This document shows positions 37,910 to 47,480 of a stretch of DNA of 64,000 nt, piece by piece. The translations under genes and the position numbers were made by a program. This DNA is from Sphingopyxis witflariensis. GTDB taxonomy: Bacteria; Pseudomonadota; Alphaproteobacteria; Sphingomonadales; Sphingomonadaceae. The number at the start of each line of letters is the position of its first letter. The first letter of the stretch is position 1. The notes beneath the pieces are model-generated. The model ran no database searches, was not told the DNA's origin, and saw only the letters and a program-made list of their open reading frames with translations. The stretch lies in the NCBI RefSeq assembly GCF_002205635.1, contig NZ_NISJ01000009.1:62001-126000 (forward strand). The letters are read 5' to 3'.

Positions 37910-38289
37910 TGGGTAAGGCAAAATCCCCCCGCCGCGTTGCGGATAATGAGGCGCTTTCGGTCGGCACGCAGATTCGCGGTTCGGCTCAGAAGCTGAACCT
38001 CGTTGCCGCACTGATCCGCGGCCGCAAGGTCGAAGACGCGATGAACGTCCTCGCTTTCTCGAAGAAGGCGATGGCGGTTGACGTGCGCAAGGTTCTCGCC
38101 AGCGCTGTCGCCAACGCGGAAAACAACCACAACCTTGATGTTGATGCTCTGGTCATCCAGGAAGCCAGCGTCGGCAAGTCGATCTCGATGAAGCGCTGGC
38201 ACGCTCGTGGCCGCGGCAAGTCGACCCGGATCGTCAAGCCGTTCAGCCGCATTCGCATCGTCGTCCGCGAACAGGAAGAAGAGGCGTAA
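37909..38289 (+). CDS. rplV: 50S ribosomal protein L22
   Basis: 126 residues. L22 forms part of the exit tunnel. [26 protein letters not shown] and [24 protein letters not shown] are typical, the last being the tunnel hairpin. rpsC begins 2 bases after the stop. Confidence 0.97.
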   Translation: MGKAKSPRRVADNEALSVGTQIRGSAQKLNLVAALIRGRKVEDAMNVLAFSKKAMAVDVRKVLASAVANAENNHNLDVDALVIQEASVGKSISMKRWHARGRGKSTRIVKPFSRIRIVVREQEEEA

Positions 38290-38290
38290 G

Positions 38291-38998
38291 ATGGGCCAGA
38301 AGAGCAATCCGATCGGCCTGCGCCTGCAGGTCAACCGCACCTGGGACAGCCGCTGGTTCGCCGAAGGTCAGGATTATGGCCGCATGCTGGTTGAGGATCT
38401 GAAGATCCGTCAGTATGTGTTCAAGAACCTGCCGCAGGCAGCGATCTCGAAGGTCGTGATCGAGCGTCCCGCCAAGCTTTGCCGCGTGTCGATCTATGCC
38501 GCCCGTCCGGGTGTCATCATCGGCAAGAAGGGCGCGGACATCGAAAAGCTGCGCAAGAAGCTGGGCGAATTGACGGGCAGCGACGTGTCGCTGAACATCG
38601 TCGAAATCCGCAAGCCCGAAGTCGACGCCAAGCTCGTCGGTCAGGGTATTGCTGACCAGCTCGAACGCCGCGTCGCATTCCGTCGTGCCATGAAGCGTGC
38701 CGTTCAGTCGGCGATGCGTCTGGGCGCCGAAGGCATCCGCATCAACTGCGCTGGCCGTCTCGGCGGCGCGGAAATCGCACGTACCGAATGGTATCGCGAA
38801 GGCCGGGTGCCGCTTCACACGCTGCGCGCCAATGTCGACTATGCCGAATCGACCGCCCACACCGCCTATGGCGTCTGCGGGATCAAGGTTTGGATCTTCA
38901 AGGGCGAAATCCTGGGTCATGACCCGATGGCGACCGACCGGTTGATGCTCGACGCGCAAACGTCGGGCGTGCGCCCGGCGCGCGATGATCGCCGCTAA
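38291..38998 (+). CDS. rpsC: 30S ribosomal protein S3
   Basis: 235 residues from [21 protein letters not shown]3 lines the mRNA entry channel and has helicase activity. The KH domain motif [17 protein letters not shown] is present, as is the C-terminal [27 protein letters not shown]. An upstream frame extension into rplV is rejected. Confidence 0.98.
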   Translation: MGQKSNPIGLRLQVNRTWDSRWFAEGQDYGRMLVEDLKIRQYVFKNLPQAAISKVVIERPAKLCRVSIYAARPGVIIGKKGADIEKLRKKLGELTGSDVSLNIVEIRKPEVDAKLVGQGIADQLERRVAFRRAMKRAVQSAMRLGAEGIRINCAGRLGGAEIARTEWYREGRVPLHTLRANVDYAESTAHTAYGVCGIKVWIFKGEILGHDPMATDRLMLDAQTSGVRPARDDRR

Positions 38999-39009
38999 GG
39001 ACTGCTGAC

Positions 39010-39441
39010 ATGCTGCAACCGAAAAAAACCAAGTTCCGAAAGGCCTTCAAAGGCCGCATCCATGGCAATGCCAAGGGTGGGACCAGCCTCAATTTCGGCT
39101 CTTACGGGCTGAAGGCGATGGAACCCGAGCGGATTACCGCGCGCCAGATCGAAGCGGCGCGTCGTGCAATCAGCCGTGCGATCAAGCGTCAGGGCCGTTT
39201 GTGGATCCGCATCTTCCCCGACCTTCCCGTGTCGTCGAAGCCTGCCGAAGTCCGCATGGGTAAGGGCAAGGGTTCGCCGGAATTCTGGGCCGCTCGCGTG
39301 AAGCCGGGTCGCATCCTGTTCGAACTCGACGGCGTTCCCGGTCCCGTGGCCGCGCTGGCATTCGAACGCGCGGCGATGAAGCTGCCGATCAAGACGAAGG
39401 TGATTGCCCGTCTCGGCGACACCTCGCATCTGGAGGGTTAA
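39010..39441 (+). CDS. rplP: 50S ribosomal protein L16
   Basis: 143 residues. L16 helps position tRNA in the A site. [42 protein letters not shown] and [19 protein letters not shown] are conserved. Confidence 0.98.
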   Translation: MLQPKKTKFRKAFKGRIHGNAKGGTSLNFGSYGLKAMEPERITARQIEAARRAISRAIKRQGRLWIRIFPDLPVSSKPAEVRMGKGKGSPEFWAARVKPGRILFELDGVPGPVAALAFERAAMKLPIKTKVIARLGDTSHLEG

Positions 39442-39446
39442 GGGCC

Positions 39447-39650
39447 ATGTCCAAGACCGAAGATTTCAAGGCCAAGACCGACGACCAGCTCGCGGAACAG
39501 CTTGGCGAACTGAAGCGCGAGGCGTTCAACCTCCGCTTCCAGGCGGCCACCGGCCAGCTTGAAAAGGCCTCGCGCGTCAAGGAAGTGCGGCGTTCGATCG
39601 CTCGCATCAAGACGCAGCAGACCGAGCGTACCCGCTCGGCTGCGAAGTAA
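39447..39650 (+). CDS. rpmC: 50S ribosomal protein L29
   Basis: 67 residues, two helices: [44 protein letters not shown]29 sits at the tunnel exit beside L23. The short gaps of 5 and 11 bases on either side place it inside the operon. Confidence 0.97.
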   Translation: MSKTEDFKAKTDDQLAEQLGELKREAFNLRFQAATGQLEKASRVKEVRRSIARIKTQQTERTRSAAK

Positions 39651-39661
39651 GGAGACTATCG

Positions 39662-39931
39662 ATGCCGAAGCGCATATTGACCGGTACGGTGGTGTCCGAC
39701 AAGGGCGACAAGACCGTCGTGGTGAAAGTCGAGCGGAAGGTTAAGCACCCTCTGTACGGCAAGATCATCCGCCGTTCGAAAAAATACCACGCCCATGATG
39801 AGGACAACAGCATCAAGGCTGGCGAAACCGTCCGCATCGAAGAGACGCGTCCGATTTCGAAGCTGAAGACGTGGAAAGTGCTCGACAAGGTCGACACCCA
39901 CAGCAAGCCCAAAACGGCTGCTGACGCCTGA
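39662..39931 (+). CDS. rpsQ: 30S ribosomal protein S17
   Basis: 89 residues, OB fold. [26 protein letters not shown] and [19 protein letters not shown] are typical. A 61-base spacer follows, containing CCGGGGTGCCCCGG-like complementarity near 39952-39966 before rplN. Confidence 0.97.
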   Translation: MPKRILTGTVVSDKGDKTVVVKVERKVKHPLYGKIIRRSKKYHAHDEDNSIKAGETVRIEETRPISKLKTWKVLDKVDTHSKPKTAADA

Positions 39932-39992
39932 AGCTAGGTTTCACGGAACCGCCGGGGTGCCCCGGTAGGCCCAAACAGAAGGAAATGCATCG

Positions 39993-40361
39993 ATGATTCA
40001 GATGCAGTCACAATTGGAAGTCGCTGACAACAGCGGTGCAAAGCGCGTCCAGTGCATCAAGGTGCTCGGCGGGTCGAAGCGTCGCGTTGCCGGCGTCGGC
40101 GACGTGATCGTCGTGTCGATCAAGGAAGCACAGCCGCGTGGCAAGGTGAAGAAGGGTGACGTGCATCGCGCCGTTATCGTTCGCACTGCCAAGGACGTGC
40201 GCCGCGCCGACGGCTCGGTGATCCGCTTCGACAGCAATGCCGCCGTGCTCGTCAACAAGAATGAAGAGCCGATCGGTACCCGTATCTTCGGCCCCGTGGT
40301 CCGCGAACTGCGCGGCAAGGGCTATATGAAGATCATCAGCCTGGCGCCGGAGGTACTCTGA
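39993..40361 (+). CDS. rplN: 50S ribosomal protein L14
   Basis: 122 residues. L14 binds 23S rRNA at the subunit interface. [27 protein letters not shown] and [17 protein letters not shown] are conserved. First gene of the spc-type section; a 61-base spacer separates it from rpsQ. Confidence 0.98.
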   Translation: MIQMQSQLEVADNSGAKRVQCIKVLGGSKRRVAGVGDVIVVSIKEAQPRGKVKKGDVHRAVIVRTAKDVRRADGSVIRFDSNAAVLVNKNEEPIGTRIFGPVVRELRGKGYMKIISLAPEVL

Positions 40362-40363
40362 CC

Positions 40364-40684
40364 ATGGGTATGGCGAAGATCAAAAAGGGCGACACGGTTG
40401 TCATCCTGTCCGGCAAGGACAAGGGCAAGACCGGCGAAGTGACGCAGAGCCTGCCGAAAGACGGCAAGGTTGTGGTCGCGGGCGTCAACATCATCACGCG
40501 GCACCGCAAGCCGACCCAGACCAACCCGCAGGGTGGCCTGGAGCGCAAGGAAGCGCCGATGCACGCGAGCAAGGTCGCGGTTGCCGATCCCAAGAGCGGC
40601 AAGCCGACGCGCGTGCGCTTTGAAACCAAGGACGGCAAGAAGGTGCGTGTCGCCGTGAAGTCCGGGGAGACGATCAGTGGCTGA
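40364..40684 (+). CDS. rplX: 50S ribosomal protein L24
   Basis: 106 residues. L24 initiates 50S assembly. The KOW motif is [22 protein letters not shown] second Met two codons in (40370) is an alternative start. Its stop lies inside the rplE gene (8-base overlap). Confidence 0.96.
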   Translation: MGMAKIKKGDTVVILSGKDKGKTGEVTQSLPKDGKVVVAGVNIITRHRKPTQTNPQGGLERKEAPMHASKVAVADPKSGKPTRVRFETKDGKKVRVAVKSGETISG

Positions 40685-41255
40685 TAATTACACCCCGCGC
40701 ATGCGGACCCGCTATGACGAGATCATCGTCAAGGCGATGACCGAGAAATTCGGTTACAAAAATGCGATGGAAGTGCCGAAGATCGAAAAGATCGTGCTCA
40801 ACATGGGCGTCGGCGAAGCAACGCAGGACAAGAAGAAGGTCGAATCGGCAGCTGCAGAAATGGAGCTGATCGCTGGCCAGAAGCCTGTCGTAACGAAGGC
40901 AAAGAAGTCGATCGCCCAGTTCAAGCTGCGCGAAGGCATGCCGATCGGTTGCAAGGTGACCCTGCGTCGCGAGCGGATGTATGAATTCCTCGACCGCCTG
41001 ATCACCATCGCAATGCCGCGCATCCGCGATTTCCGCGGCGTGTCGGCGACGAGCTTCGACGGTCGTGGCAATTATGCCATGGGCCTGAAAGAGCAGATCA
41101 TCTTCCCCGAGATCAACTATGACCGCATCGACCAGGTGCGTGGCATGGACGTGATCGTCACCACCACCGCCCGTACGGACGATGAAGCCCGCGAACTGCT
41201 CAAGCTGTTCGGCTTCCCCTTCCCGATCGAAGCGCAGGAAAAGGAAGCCGCCTGA
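40677..41255 (+). CDS. rplE: 50S ribosomal protein L5
   Basis: 192 residues with a GTG start inside the end of rplX. L5 binds 5S r[46 protein letters not shown] and the C-terminal [17 protein letters not shown] are conserved. Confidence 0.97.
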   Translation: MADNYTPRMRTRYDEIIVKAMTEKFGYKNAMEVPKIEKIVLNMGVGEATQDKKKVESAAAEMELIAGQKPVVTKAKKSIAQFKLREGMPIGCKVTLRRERMYEFLDRLITIAMPRIRDFRGVSATSFDGRGNYAMGLKEQIIFPEINYDRIDQVRGMDVIVTTTARTDDEARELLKLFGFPFPIEAQEKEAA

Positions 41256-41305
41256 TCCCTTTGGGACCAGGCTGGCTCTTTCAAGAAGGAAAGAGAACTT
41301 AAGTC

Positions 41306-41611
41306 ATGGCGAAACTGAGTTCGATGAACAAGAACGAGCGTCGCAAGCAGCTGGTGAAGAAATACGCCGGCCGTTATGCGAAGCTGAAGGCGATTGCGGC
41401 AGACACGTCGCTCGACGAAGGCGAGCGTCTGATCGCGCGCCTCAAGATGGCGGAAATCCCGCGCAATGGTAACCCGACCCGCATCCGTAACCGGTGCGAG
41501 CTGACGGGCCGCCCGCGCGCTTATTATCGCAAATTCCGGCTTTGCCGTATCCAGCTCCGCGATCTGGCCAACAAAGGCCTGATCCCCGGTGTTGTGAAGT
41601 CGAGCTGGTAA
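41306..41611 (+). CDS. rpsN: 30S ribosomal protein S14
   Basis: 101 residues, the long zinc-independent type: the CxxC pairs of the short form are absent. [30 protein letters not shown] is the signature. It has its own good AAGGAAAG site after a 50-base spacer. Confidence 0.97.
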   Translation: MAKLSSMNKNERRKQLVKKYAGRYAKLKAIAADTSLDEGERLIARLKMAEIPRNGNPTRIRNRCELTGRPRAYYRKFRLCRIQLRDLANKGLIPGVVKSSW

Positions 41612-41623
41612 GGGACTGACAAG

Positions 41624-42028
41624 ATGGCAATGACCGATCCTTTGGGTGATATGCTCACCCGCATCCGCAACGGCCAGCAGGCGAAGAAGGACAGCGTCCT
41701 GACGCCGGCTTCCACCTTGCGCGTCCGCGTTCTCGATGTTCTCCAGCGCGAAGGCTATATCCGCGGCTACAGCGAAGAAGCGCTGGGTGCCAAGGGCCAG
41801 CACAAGGGCATCCGCATCGAGCTGAAATATTTCGAAGGGCAGCCGGCGATCCGCCATGTGGCGCGCGTTTCGAAGCCGGGCCGCCGCGTCTATTCGGGTT
41901 CGAAAGAACTGCCGATCGTACGCAACGGCTTGGGTATCACCATCGTGTCGACCCCGCGCGGCGTCCTGTCGGACGCCGAAGCACGCGAACATAATGTCGG
42001 CGGCGAAGTGCTGGCGGAGGTGTTCTGA
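41624..42028 (+). CDS. rpsH: 30S ribosomal protein S8
   Basis: 134 residues; Met3 is an alternative start. S8 binds the central 16S domain and, in E. coli, represses the spc operon. [19 protein letters not shown] and a C-terminal [21 protein letters not shown] are typical. The stop overlaps the rplF start (TGATG). Confidence 0.97.
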   Translation: MAMTDPLGDMLTRIRNGQQAKKDSVLTPASTLRVRVLDVLQREGYIRGYSEEALGAKGQHKGIRIELKYFEGQPAIRHVARVSKPGRRVYSGSKELPIVRNGLGITIVSTPRGVLSDAEAREHNVGGEVLAEVF

Positions 42029-42561
42029 TGTCACGCATTGGTAAGAAATTCGTGGAAGTCCCGGGTGGCGTCACTGCTGCAATCGATGGCGGTCAGCTGT
42101 CGGTCAAGGGTCCGAAGGGCACGCTCGCGATGCCGCTCAGCGACCTCATCAACTATGAGGTCGCCGAGGGTTCGATTTCGGTGCGCCCGGCCAACGACAG
42201 CCGCGAAGCACGCGCGTTTTGGGGCATGCAGCGGACGCTGGTGCAGAATCTGATCACGGGTGTGACCGAGGGCTTTACCAAGGTTCTTGAAATCACCGGT
42301 GTCGGCTATCGTGCCAACGCGCAGGGCAAGAATCTGAAGCTGCAGCTTGGCTATAGCCATGATGTCGATTTTGCGGTGCCCGAGGGTATCGAGATCAAGA
42401 CGCCGGACAATACGACGATCGAGATCAGCGGCATCAACAAGCAGCAGGTCGGTCAGGTCGCGGCAGAAATCCGTCGCTGGCGTAAGCCGGAGCCCTATAA
42501 GGGCAAGGGCATCAAATATCGCGGCGAGTACATCTTCCGCAAAGAAGGCAAGAAGAAGTAA
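42028..42561 (+). CDS. rplF: 50S ribosomal protein L6
   Basis: 177 residues, two similar domains. [28 protein letters not shown] and the C-terminal [25 protein letters not shown] are conserved. L6 lies near the GTPase centre. Confidence 0.98.
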   Translation: MSRIGKKFVEVPGGVTAAIDGGQLSVKGPKGTLAMPLSDLINYEVAEGSISVRPANDSREARAFWGMQRTLVQNLITGVTEGFTKVLEITGVGYRANAQGKNLKLQLGYSHDVDFAVPEGIEIKTPDNTTIEISGINKQQVGQVAAEIRRWRKPEPYKGKGIKYRGEYIFRKEGKKK

Positions 42562-42564
42562 GCC

Positions 42565-42918
42565 ATGGCACATCTTACCCAATTCGAAAAACGCCGTCAG
42601 CGCGTTCGTACTGCCCTCCGCAAGCGGGCCGGTGGGCGCGCGCGCCTCTCGGTGCACCGTTCGGGCCGTCACATCTATGCGCAGCTCATCGATGACGCAG
42701 CCGGCCAGACGCTGGCCGCAGCCTCGACGCTCGACAAGGATGTCCGCGGCACGACCGGCGCAACGACGGCTGCTGCCGCCGAAGTCGGCAAGCGCCTCGC
42801 CGCTGCCGCCAAGAAGGCGGGCGTGACGCAGGTCGTGTTCGACCGCGGCGGTTTCCTGTTCCACGGGCGCATCAAAGCGCTGGCCGACGCGGCACGCGAA
42901 GGCGGATTGGAGTTCTAA
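42565..42918 (+). CDS. rplR: 50S ribosomal protein L18
   Basis: 117 residues. L18 binds 5S rRNA with L5. [35 protein letters not shown] and [28 protein letters not shown] are conserved. Confidence 0.97.
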   Translation: MAHLTQFEKRRQRVRTALRKRAGGRARLSVHRSGRHIYAQLIDDAAGQTLAAASTLDKDVRGTTGATTAAAAEVGKRLAAAAKKAGVTQVVFDRGGFLFHGRIKALADAAREGGLEF

Positions 42919-42920
42919 TC

Positions 42921-43628
42921 ATGGCAGACGAAGTACAGAACGTCGAAGGCGCTCCCGAAGCTGCCCCCACCGAAACCGCAGCTCCGCGCCGCGGCCGTGG
43001 CGGCGGTGCCGGCGGACGCGATGGCGGCCGTGGCGGACGTGACGGTGGCCGTGGGCGCCGCGACGATCGTCGTCCGCGCGACGATGATGGTGGCGAAGAG
43101 CTGATCGAAAAGCTGGTTCACATCAACCGCGTTTCGAAGACGGTGAAGGGCGGCAAGCGCTTTGGTTTCGCCGCACTTGTCGTCGTTGGCGACGGCAAGG
43201 GTCGCGCCGGTTTCGGCCATGGCAAGGCACGCGAAGTGCCGGAAGCCATTTCGAAGGCAACCGCTGCAGCGAAGAAGGCGATGATTCGCGTTCCGCTGCG
43301 CGATGGCCGCACGCTGCACCATGATGGCCTCGGCCATTTCGGCGCCGGCAAGGTGACGGTTCGTTCGGCTCCCGCCGGTACGGGCATCATCGCCGGTGGC
43401 CCGATGCGCGCCGTGTTCGAAAGCCTTGGCGTTGCCGACGTGGTGACCAAGTCGAACGGCACGTCGAACCCCTACAACATGATCCGTGCGACCTTCGAGG
43501 CGCTTGGTGAACAGACGAGCCCGAAGTCGGTGGCACAGCGTCGCGGCAAGAAGGTTTCGGACCTGATCAAGCGTGGCGGTGCATCCGATCGCGCTGCCGA
43601 GGCCGAAGCCGCGGCGGTGACGGAGTAA
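42921..43628 (+). CDS. rpsE: 30S ribosomal protein S5 with Arg/Gly-rich N-terminal extension
   Basis: 235 residues against about 166 in E. coli. The normal S5 begins near residue 60 ([20 protein letters not shown]) and continues with [23 protein letters not shown]. Residues 23-57 are an RG/RGG-like run with Asp interspersed ([18 protein letters not shown], then [15 protein letters not shown]), expected to be disordered and RNA-contacting. There is a short C-terminal Ala/Glu tail. S5 shapes the mRNA channel and decoding fidelity. Confidence 0.96.
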   Translation: MADEVQNVEGAPEAAPTETAAPRRGRGGGAGGRDGGRGGRDGGRGRRDDRRPRDDDGGEELIEKLVHINRVSKTVKGGKRFGFAALVVVGDGKGRAGFGHGKAREVPEAISKATAAAKKAMIRVPLRDGRTLHHDGLGHFGAGKVTVRSAPAGTGIIAGGPMRAVFESLGVADVVTKSNGTSNPYNMIRATFEALGEQTSPKSVAQRRGKKVSDLIKRGGASDRAAEAEAAAVTE

Positions 43629-43632
43629 GACA

Positions 43633-43818
43633 ATGGCTGACAAGAAAATCAAGATCCGCCAGATCGGTTCGCCGATCCGTCGTCCCAAGAGCCAGCGTGC
43701 AATCCTGACCGGCCTCGGCCTGGGCAAGATGCATCGCGAGGTCGAACTGATCGACACTCCCGAAGTGCGTGGCATGATTCGCAAGCTGCCGCACATGGTG
43801 CAAGTGATCGAAGGCTAA
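43633..43818 (+). CDS. rpmD: 50S ribosomal protein L30
   Basis: 61 residues. [43 protein letters not shown] is typical of bacterial L30. Four bases after rpsE and seven before the DUF1737 gene. Confidence 0.97.
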   Translation: MADKKIKIRQIGSPIRRPKSQRAILTGLGLGKMHREVELIDTPEVRGMIRKLPHMVQVIEG

Positions 43819-43825
43819 GGCGTCA

Positions 43826-44032
43826 GTGAAGCTCTATCGCCTGTTGACCGGCCCCGACGACAGCGCTTTTTGCGCGCGCGTCGAAGGTTTGCTCAACAGG
43901 GGGTGGCAGCTTCACGGCAGCCCGGCTATGAGCCACGTCGATGGCCGCGCCCAAGTGGCGCAGGCCATAGTGATGGAGAAGGCCGGGGACTATCCCGGCT
44001 TTCAGCCGTCTAGTGAAATCGAACCGGACTGA
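43826..44032 (+). CDS. DUF1737 small protein inside the spc operon
   Basis: 68 residues with a GTG start. MKLYRLLTGPDDSAFCARVEGLLNRGWQLHGSPAMSHVDGRAQVAQAIVM matches DUF1737, whose members are short and of unknown function. It lies between rpmD and rplO, where E. coli and most relatives have no gene, with tight spacing to rpmD, so it is likely co-expressed with the ribosomal proteins. A 51-base spacer precedes rplO. Confidence 0.75.
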   Translation: MKLYRLLTGPDDSAFCARVEGLLNRGWQLHGSPAMSHVDGRAQVAQAIVMEKAGDYPGFQPSSEIEPD

Positions 44033-44083
44033 ATCCGCAAACGGCGGCCAGTCCAGAGCGCGACAAAAGCGAAAGCGAGTGCA

Positions 44084-44614
44084 ATGACTATCAAGCTTAA
44101 CGAACTTCGTGACAATAATGGCGCCCGCAAGGGCCGCATGCGCGTCGGACGCGGCATCGGTTCGGGCAAGGGCAAGACCGCCGGCCGTGGCCAGAAAGGC
44201 CAAAAGGCACGCAGCGGCGTCGCGATCAACGGCTTTGAAGGCGGCCAGATGCCGCTTCACATGCGTATCCCGAAGCGCGGCTTCAACAATATCTTCGGCA
44301 AGGATTTCGCGATCGTCAATCTGGGCATGATCCAGAAGCTGGTCGACGCGAAGAAGCTCGACGCGAAGACTGTGATCGACCACGCCGCGCTGAAAGCGGC
44401 TGGCCTTGCCCGCGGCGGCAAGGACGGCGTCCGCCTCCTCGCCAAGGGTGAACTGACCGCAAAGCTGAATTTCGCCGTTGCCGGTGCGTCGAAGGGCGCA
44501 ATCGAAGCGGTCGAAAAGGCCGGCGGCAAGGTGGAGCTTCCCGAACCCAAGGTCGTAGCGACCGACGGCAAGAAATCCCTGCGCAAGGCTGCTGCAGCCG
44601 CCAAGAGGGTTTGA
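44084..44614 (+). CDS. rplO: 50S ribosomal protein L15
   Basis: 176 residues. L15 binds 23S rRNA late in assembly. [40 protein letters not shown] and [14 protein letters not shown] are conserved; the C-terminal extension ends in Lys/Ala-rich sequence. A strong hairpin follows. Confidence 0.97.
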   Translation: MTIKLNELRDNNGARKGRMRVGRGIGSGKGKTAGRGQKGQKARSGVAINGFEGGQMPLHMRIPKRGFNNIFGKDFAIVNLGMIQKLVDAKKLDAKTVIDHAALKAAGLARGGKDGVRLLAKGELTAKLNFAVAGASKGAIEAVEKAGGKVELPEPKVVATDGKKSLRKAAAAAKRV

Positions 44615-44621
44615 TGCACCT

Positions 44622-44652
44622 GGGGCGGGTCGGCGATGCGCCGATCCGCCCC
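44622..44652 (+). terminator. Hairpin between rplO and secY
   Basis: GGGGCGGG-TCGGCG pairs with CGCCGA-TCCGCCCC as a continuous stem of about 14 bp with an ATG triloop, 7 bases past the rplO stop. A partial terminator is likely, lowering secY and adk relative to ribosomal proteins; the following bases (ATTCTATT) are T-rich but broken. Confidence 0.55.
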
Positions 44653-44754
44653 CACGCATTCTATTAGGGCCTTTCCCCTTGCGCATCGCGCCGAGCGAAC
44701 GCACATAGGCGCCGGGTCGCGGGGGGCGCGGTCCGCCACTGAGGAAAGATCACC

Positions 44755-46128
44755 ATGGCCTCTCGCGCCGACCAGCTTGCATCCAATCTGAATTTCTCGA
44801 AGTTCGGCAAGGCGACCGAGCTCAAGAACCGCATCTGGTTCACGATCGGTGCGCTGATCGTCTTCCGCTTCCTGTCCTTTGTGCCGCTGCCGGGCGTCGA
44901 TCCGGTCGCGCTGTCGCAACTTTACAGTCAGGCGGCTTCGGGTGGCGTCCTCGACATTTTCAACACTTTCTCGGGCGGCAGTCTGGAGCGGATGAGCATC
45001 ATCGCGCTCGGCGTCATGCCCTATATTACGGCTTCGATCGTCGTGCAGCTGGCAACCGCGCTGTCGCCCAGCCTCGCCTCACTCAAGAAAGAGGGCGAAA
45101 GCGGGCGCAAGAAAATCAATCAGTATACGCGCTACGGTACGGTCGCGTTGACCGCGATTCAGGGCTATTTCATTGCGGTCGGGCTCGAGTCACTTGGCGC
45201 GACCAATGGCATTGCTGCGGTCGTCGATCCGGGCATGTTGTTCCGCATCGGTGCGGTGATCAGCATCGTCGGCGGTACCTTGTTCCTGATGTGGCTGGGC
45301 GAACAGATCACCAGTCGCGGTATCGGTAACGGCGTCTCGCTGATCATCATGGCGGGCATATTGGCGCAGTTGCCGCGCAGCTTCTCGCAGATGTTCACGC
45401 AGGTCCGCGAAGGATCGATGGGCGGCGGTACGGTGTTCGCTGTCATCGGCGGCGCAATTCTCGTGATCGCCTTTATCAGCTTCATGGAGCGCGCACAGCG
45501 CCGCGTGCTCGTCCAATATCCCAAGCGCGCGACCCAGCGCGGGGTGATGCAGGCCGATCGCAGCCATCTGCCGCTGAAGGTCAATACCGCGGGCGTCATT
45601 CCGCCGATCTTTGCGTCGTCGCTGCTGCTGATGCCGCTGACGATTACCCAGATGATGGGGCAGAATGTTCAGGGCGATACCGCGACCGGCGATTTCCTGA
45701 TCACGCTCAACCAATATCTCGCGCATGGCCAGCCGCTCTATATGGCGCTCTATGCTGCGGGGATCATCTTCTTCTGCTTCTTCTACGTTGCGGTCGTCTT
45801 CAATCCTGAAGAAACTGCCGAGAATCTCAAGAAGCAGAACGGTTTCATCCCCGGCATTCGTCCGGGCAAGAACACCGCCGCCTATCTCGATTTCGTGTTG
45901 ACGCGGATCACGGTGCTCGGTGCGGCCTATTTGGCGGCCATTTGTTTGGTGCCCGAATATTTCATCGCGCAGTCGGGTCTGCCTTTCCAGCTCGGCGGCA
46001 CTAGCCTCTTGATTATTGTCAATGTCACCATCGACACGATCAGCCAGATTCAAAGCCACATGCTCGCGCATCAATATGGCGATTTGATCAAGAAGGCCAA
46101 ATTGAAGGGCGGCGTTGCGCGGCGCTGA
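44755..46128 (+). CDS. secY: Protein translocase subunit SecY
   Basis: 457 residues with ten hydrophobic segments. SecY forms the protein-conducting channel with SecE and SecG. FVPLPGVDPVAL in the plug region, MSIIALGVMPYITASIVVQLATALSP and the cytoplasmic loop FNPEETAENLKKQNGFIPGIRPGK are conserved. A GAGGAAAG site precedes the ATG. Confidence 0.97.
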   Translation: MASRADQLASNLNFSKFGKATELKNRIWFTIGALIVFRFLSFVPLPGVDPVALSQLYSQAASGGVLDIFNTFSGGSLERMSIIALGVMPYITASIVVQLATALSPSLASLKKEGESGRKKINQYTRYGTVALTAIQGYFIAVGLESLGATNGIAAVVDPGMLFRIGAVISIVGGTLFLMWLGEQITSRGIGNGVSLIIMAGILAQLPRSFSQMFTQVREGSMGGGTVFAVIGGAILVIAFISFMERAQRRVLVQYPKRATQRGVMQADRSHLPLKVNTAGVIPPIFASSLLLMPLTITQMMGQNVQGDTATGDFLITLNQYLAHGQPLYMALYAAGIIFFCFFYVAVVFNPEETAENLKKQNGFIPGIRPGKNTAAYLDFVLTRITVLGAAYLAAICLVPEYFIAQSGLPFQLGGTSLLIIVNVTIDTISQIQSHMLAHQYGDLIKKAKLKGGVARR

Positions 46129-46173
46129 AGCGCCCGCTACGGACGACGCGCAGGGCAGGATACAGGGGCTTCC

Positions 46174-46839
46174 ATGACGCTGAATATCATTTTGCTGGGT
46201 CCGCCGGGGGCGGGCAAGGGAACGCAGGCGGTGCGTCTGGAAGACGAGCATGGCATGGTCCAGCTGTCCACCGGCGACATGCTCCGCGCCGCGGTCAAGG
46301 CTGGGACGCCGATCGGTCTTCAGGCAAAAGCCGTGATGGACGCGGGCGAGCTGGTTTCGGACGCGATTGTCTCCGGCCTGATCGGTGAACGGCTCGACGA
46401 ACTGGGTTCGGACGTTTCGGTGATTTTCGACGGCTACCCGCGGACTGCGGCGCAGGCCGACTCGCTGGACGAAATTCTGAGCGCGCGCGGTCGCAAGCTC
46501 GACCATGTGATCGAGCTGCAGGTTGAAGAAGACGCGCTGGTCGATCGCATCACCGGACGCTTCTCCTGCGCGAAATGCGGCGCCGGCTATCACGACCGTT
46601 ACAAGCTGCCCAAGGTGGATAATGTTTGCGACGTTTGCGGCAGCGACGAATTCAAACGCCGTCCTGACGATAATGAGGAAACCGTGCGCACGCGCATGGC
46701 CGAATATCGCGCCAAGACCGCGCCGATCCTGCCGATCTATGAAGCGCGCGGCATTGTCGCCCATGTCGACGGCATGGCACCGATCGATCAGGTCAACGAG
46801 GCGATCGAGGCGATCCTGGCCACCGCCACGGCGAGCTAG
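46174..46839 (+). CDS. adk: Adenylate kinase
   Basis: 221 residues. Adk interconverts ATP + AMP and 2 ADP. The P-loop GPPGAGKGTQ starts at residue 9; FDGYPRTAAQAD is the second signature. The LID carries four Cys (CAKC and CDVC), so it binds zinc structurally. It is 45 bases downstream of secY. The rpsM-rpsK-rpoA-rplQ block often found next is absent. Confidence 0.97.
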   Translation: MTLNIILLGPPGAGKGTQAVRLEDEHGMVQLSTGDMLRAAVKAGTPIGLQAKAVMDAGELVSDAIVSGLIGERLDELGSDVSVIFDGYPRTAAQADSLDEILSARGRKLDHVIELQVEEDALVDRITGRFSCAKCGAGYHDRYKLPKVDNVCDVCGSDEFKRRPDDNEETVRTRMAEYRAKTAPILPIYEARGIVAHVDGMAPIDQVNEAIEAILATATAS

Positions 46840-46885
46840 TCACTCTCCCCGACGCGGCCTATATTGGGGGCAAAGGGGAGTGGCT

Positions 46886-47470
46886 ATGGATAACAGAATA
46901 TATGCCGCAGCTGCTGCGTTGACCGGCGCAGCGGTGTCGGCAACGCCCGCCGCGGCGAAGGTCATCGACCAGAGCGAGATCGGCTTCACCGTTGCGCACA
47001 CCGCGCAGGTCGCCGCGCCCCCCGCCGATGTGTGGAAGATGCTCCGCAGCCCCGACAAATGGTGGTCGAAAGAGCATAGCTGGTCGGGCAACGCCGCAAA
47101 TTTCTGGCTCGATTCGCCGGCGGGCGGCTGCTTCTGCGAAAAACTCCCCGACAGCGGGAATGGGCAGGGCAGCGTTCAGCACGCCCGCATCCTCTTTGCC
47201 CAGCCGAACCAGCTGCTGCGCCTGTCGGGCGCCTTCGGGCCGCTTCAGGGCGAGGCGCTGACGGGGACGCTGAGTATTCAGATCAAGGAAACGCCGACGG
47301 GCTCCCGGATCCGTTTCGACTATGTTGTCGGCGGCTATATGCGTTTGAAGGTCAGCGAAATTGCGCCTGTGGTCGATGGCGTGATGGGGGAGCAGCTTGC
47401 CGGGCTGGCCAAGGCGTTGGGCAGTGACGGCAATGTCGCTGTTGACCCGGCCAAGGAGAACGACCGCTAG
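46886..47470 (+). CDS. Exported SRPBCC (START-like) protein
   Basis: 194 residues from MDNRIYAAAAALTGAAVSATPAAAKV, with a signal peptide. The body has the START/polyketide-cyclase pattern: AQVAAPPADVWKMLRSPDKWWSKEHSWSG, then CFCEKLPDSG and RIRFDYVVGGYMRLKVSEIAPVVDGVMGEQL. Such folds bind hydrophobic ligands, but export of one is unusual. AAAGGGGAG precedes the start. The longer open frame upstream overlaps adk and is rejected. Ligand unknown. Confidence 0.8.
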   Translation: MDNRIYAAAAALTGAAVSATPAAAKVIDQSEIGFTVAHTAQVAAPPADVWKMLRSPDKWWSKEHSWSGNAANFWLDSPAGGCFCEKLPDSGNGQGSVQHARILFAQPNQLLRLSGAFGPLQGEALTGTLSIQIKETPTGSRIRFDYVVGGYMRLKVSEIAPVVDGVMGEQLAGLAKALGSDGNVAVDPAKENDR

Positions 47471-47480
47471 GGAAGGGCGT

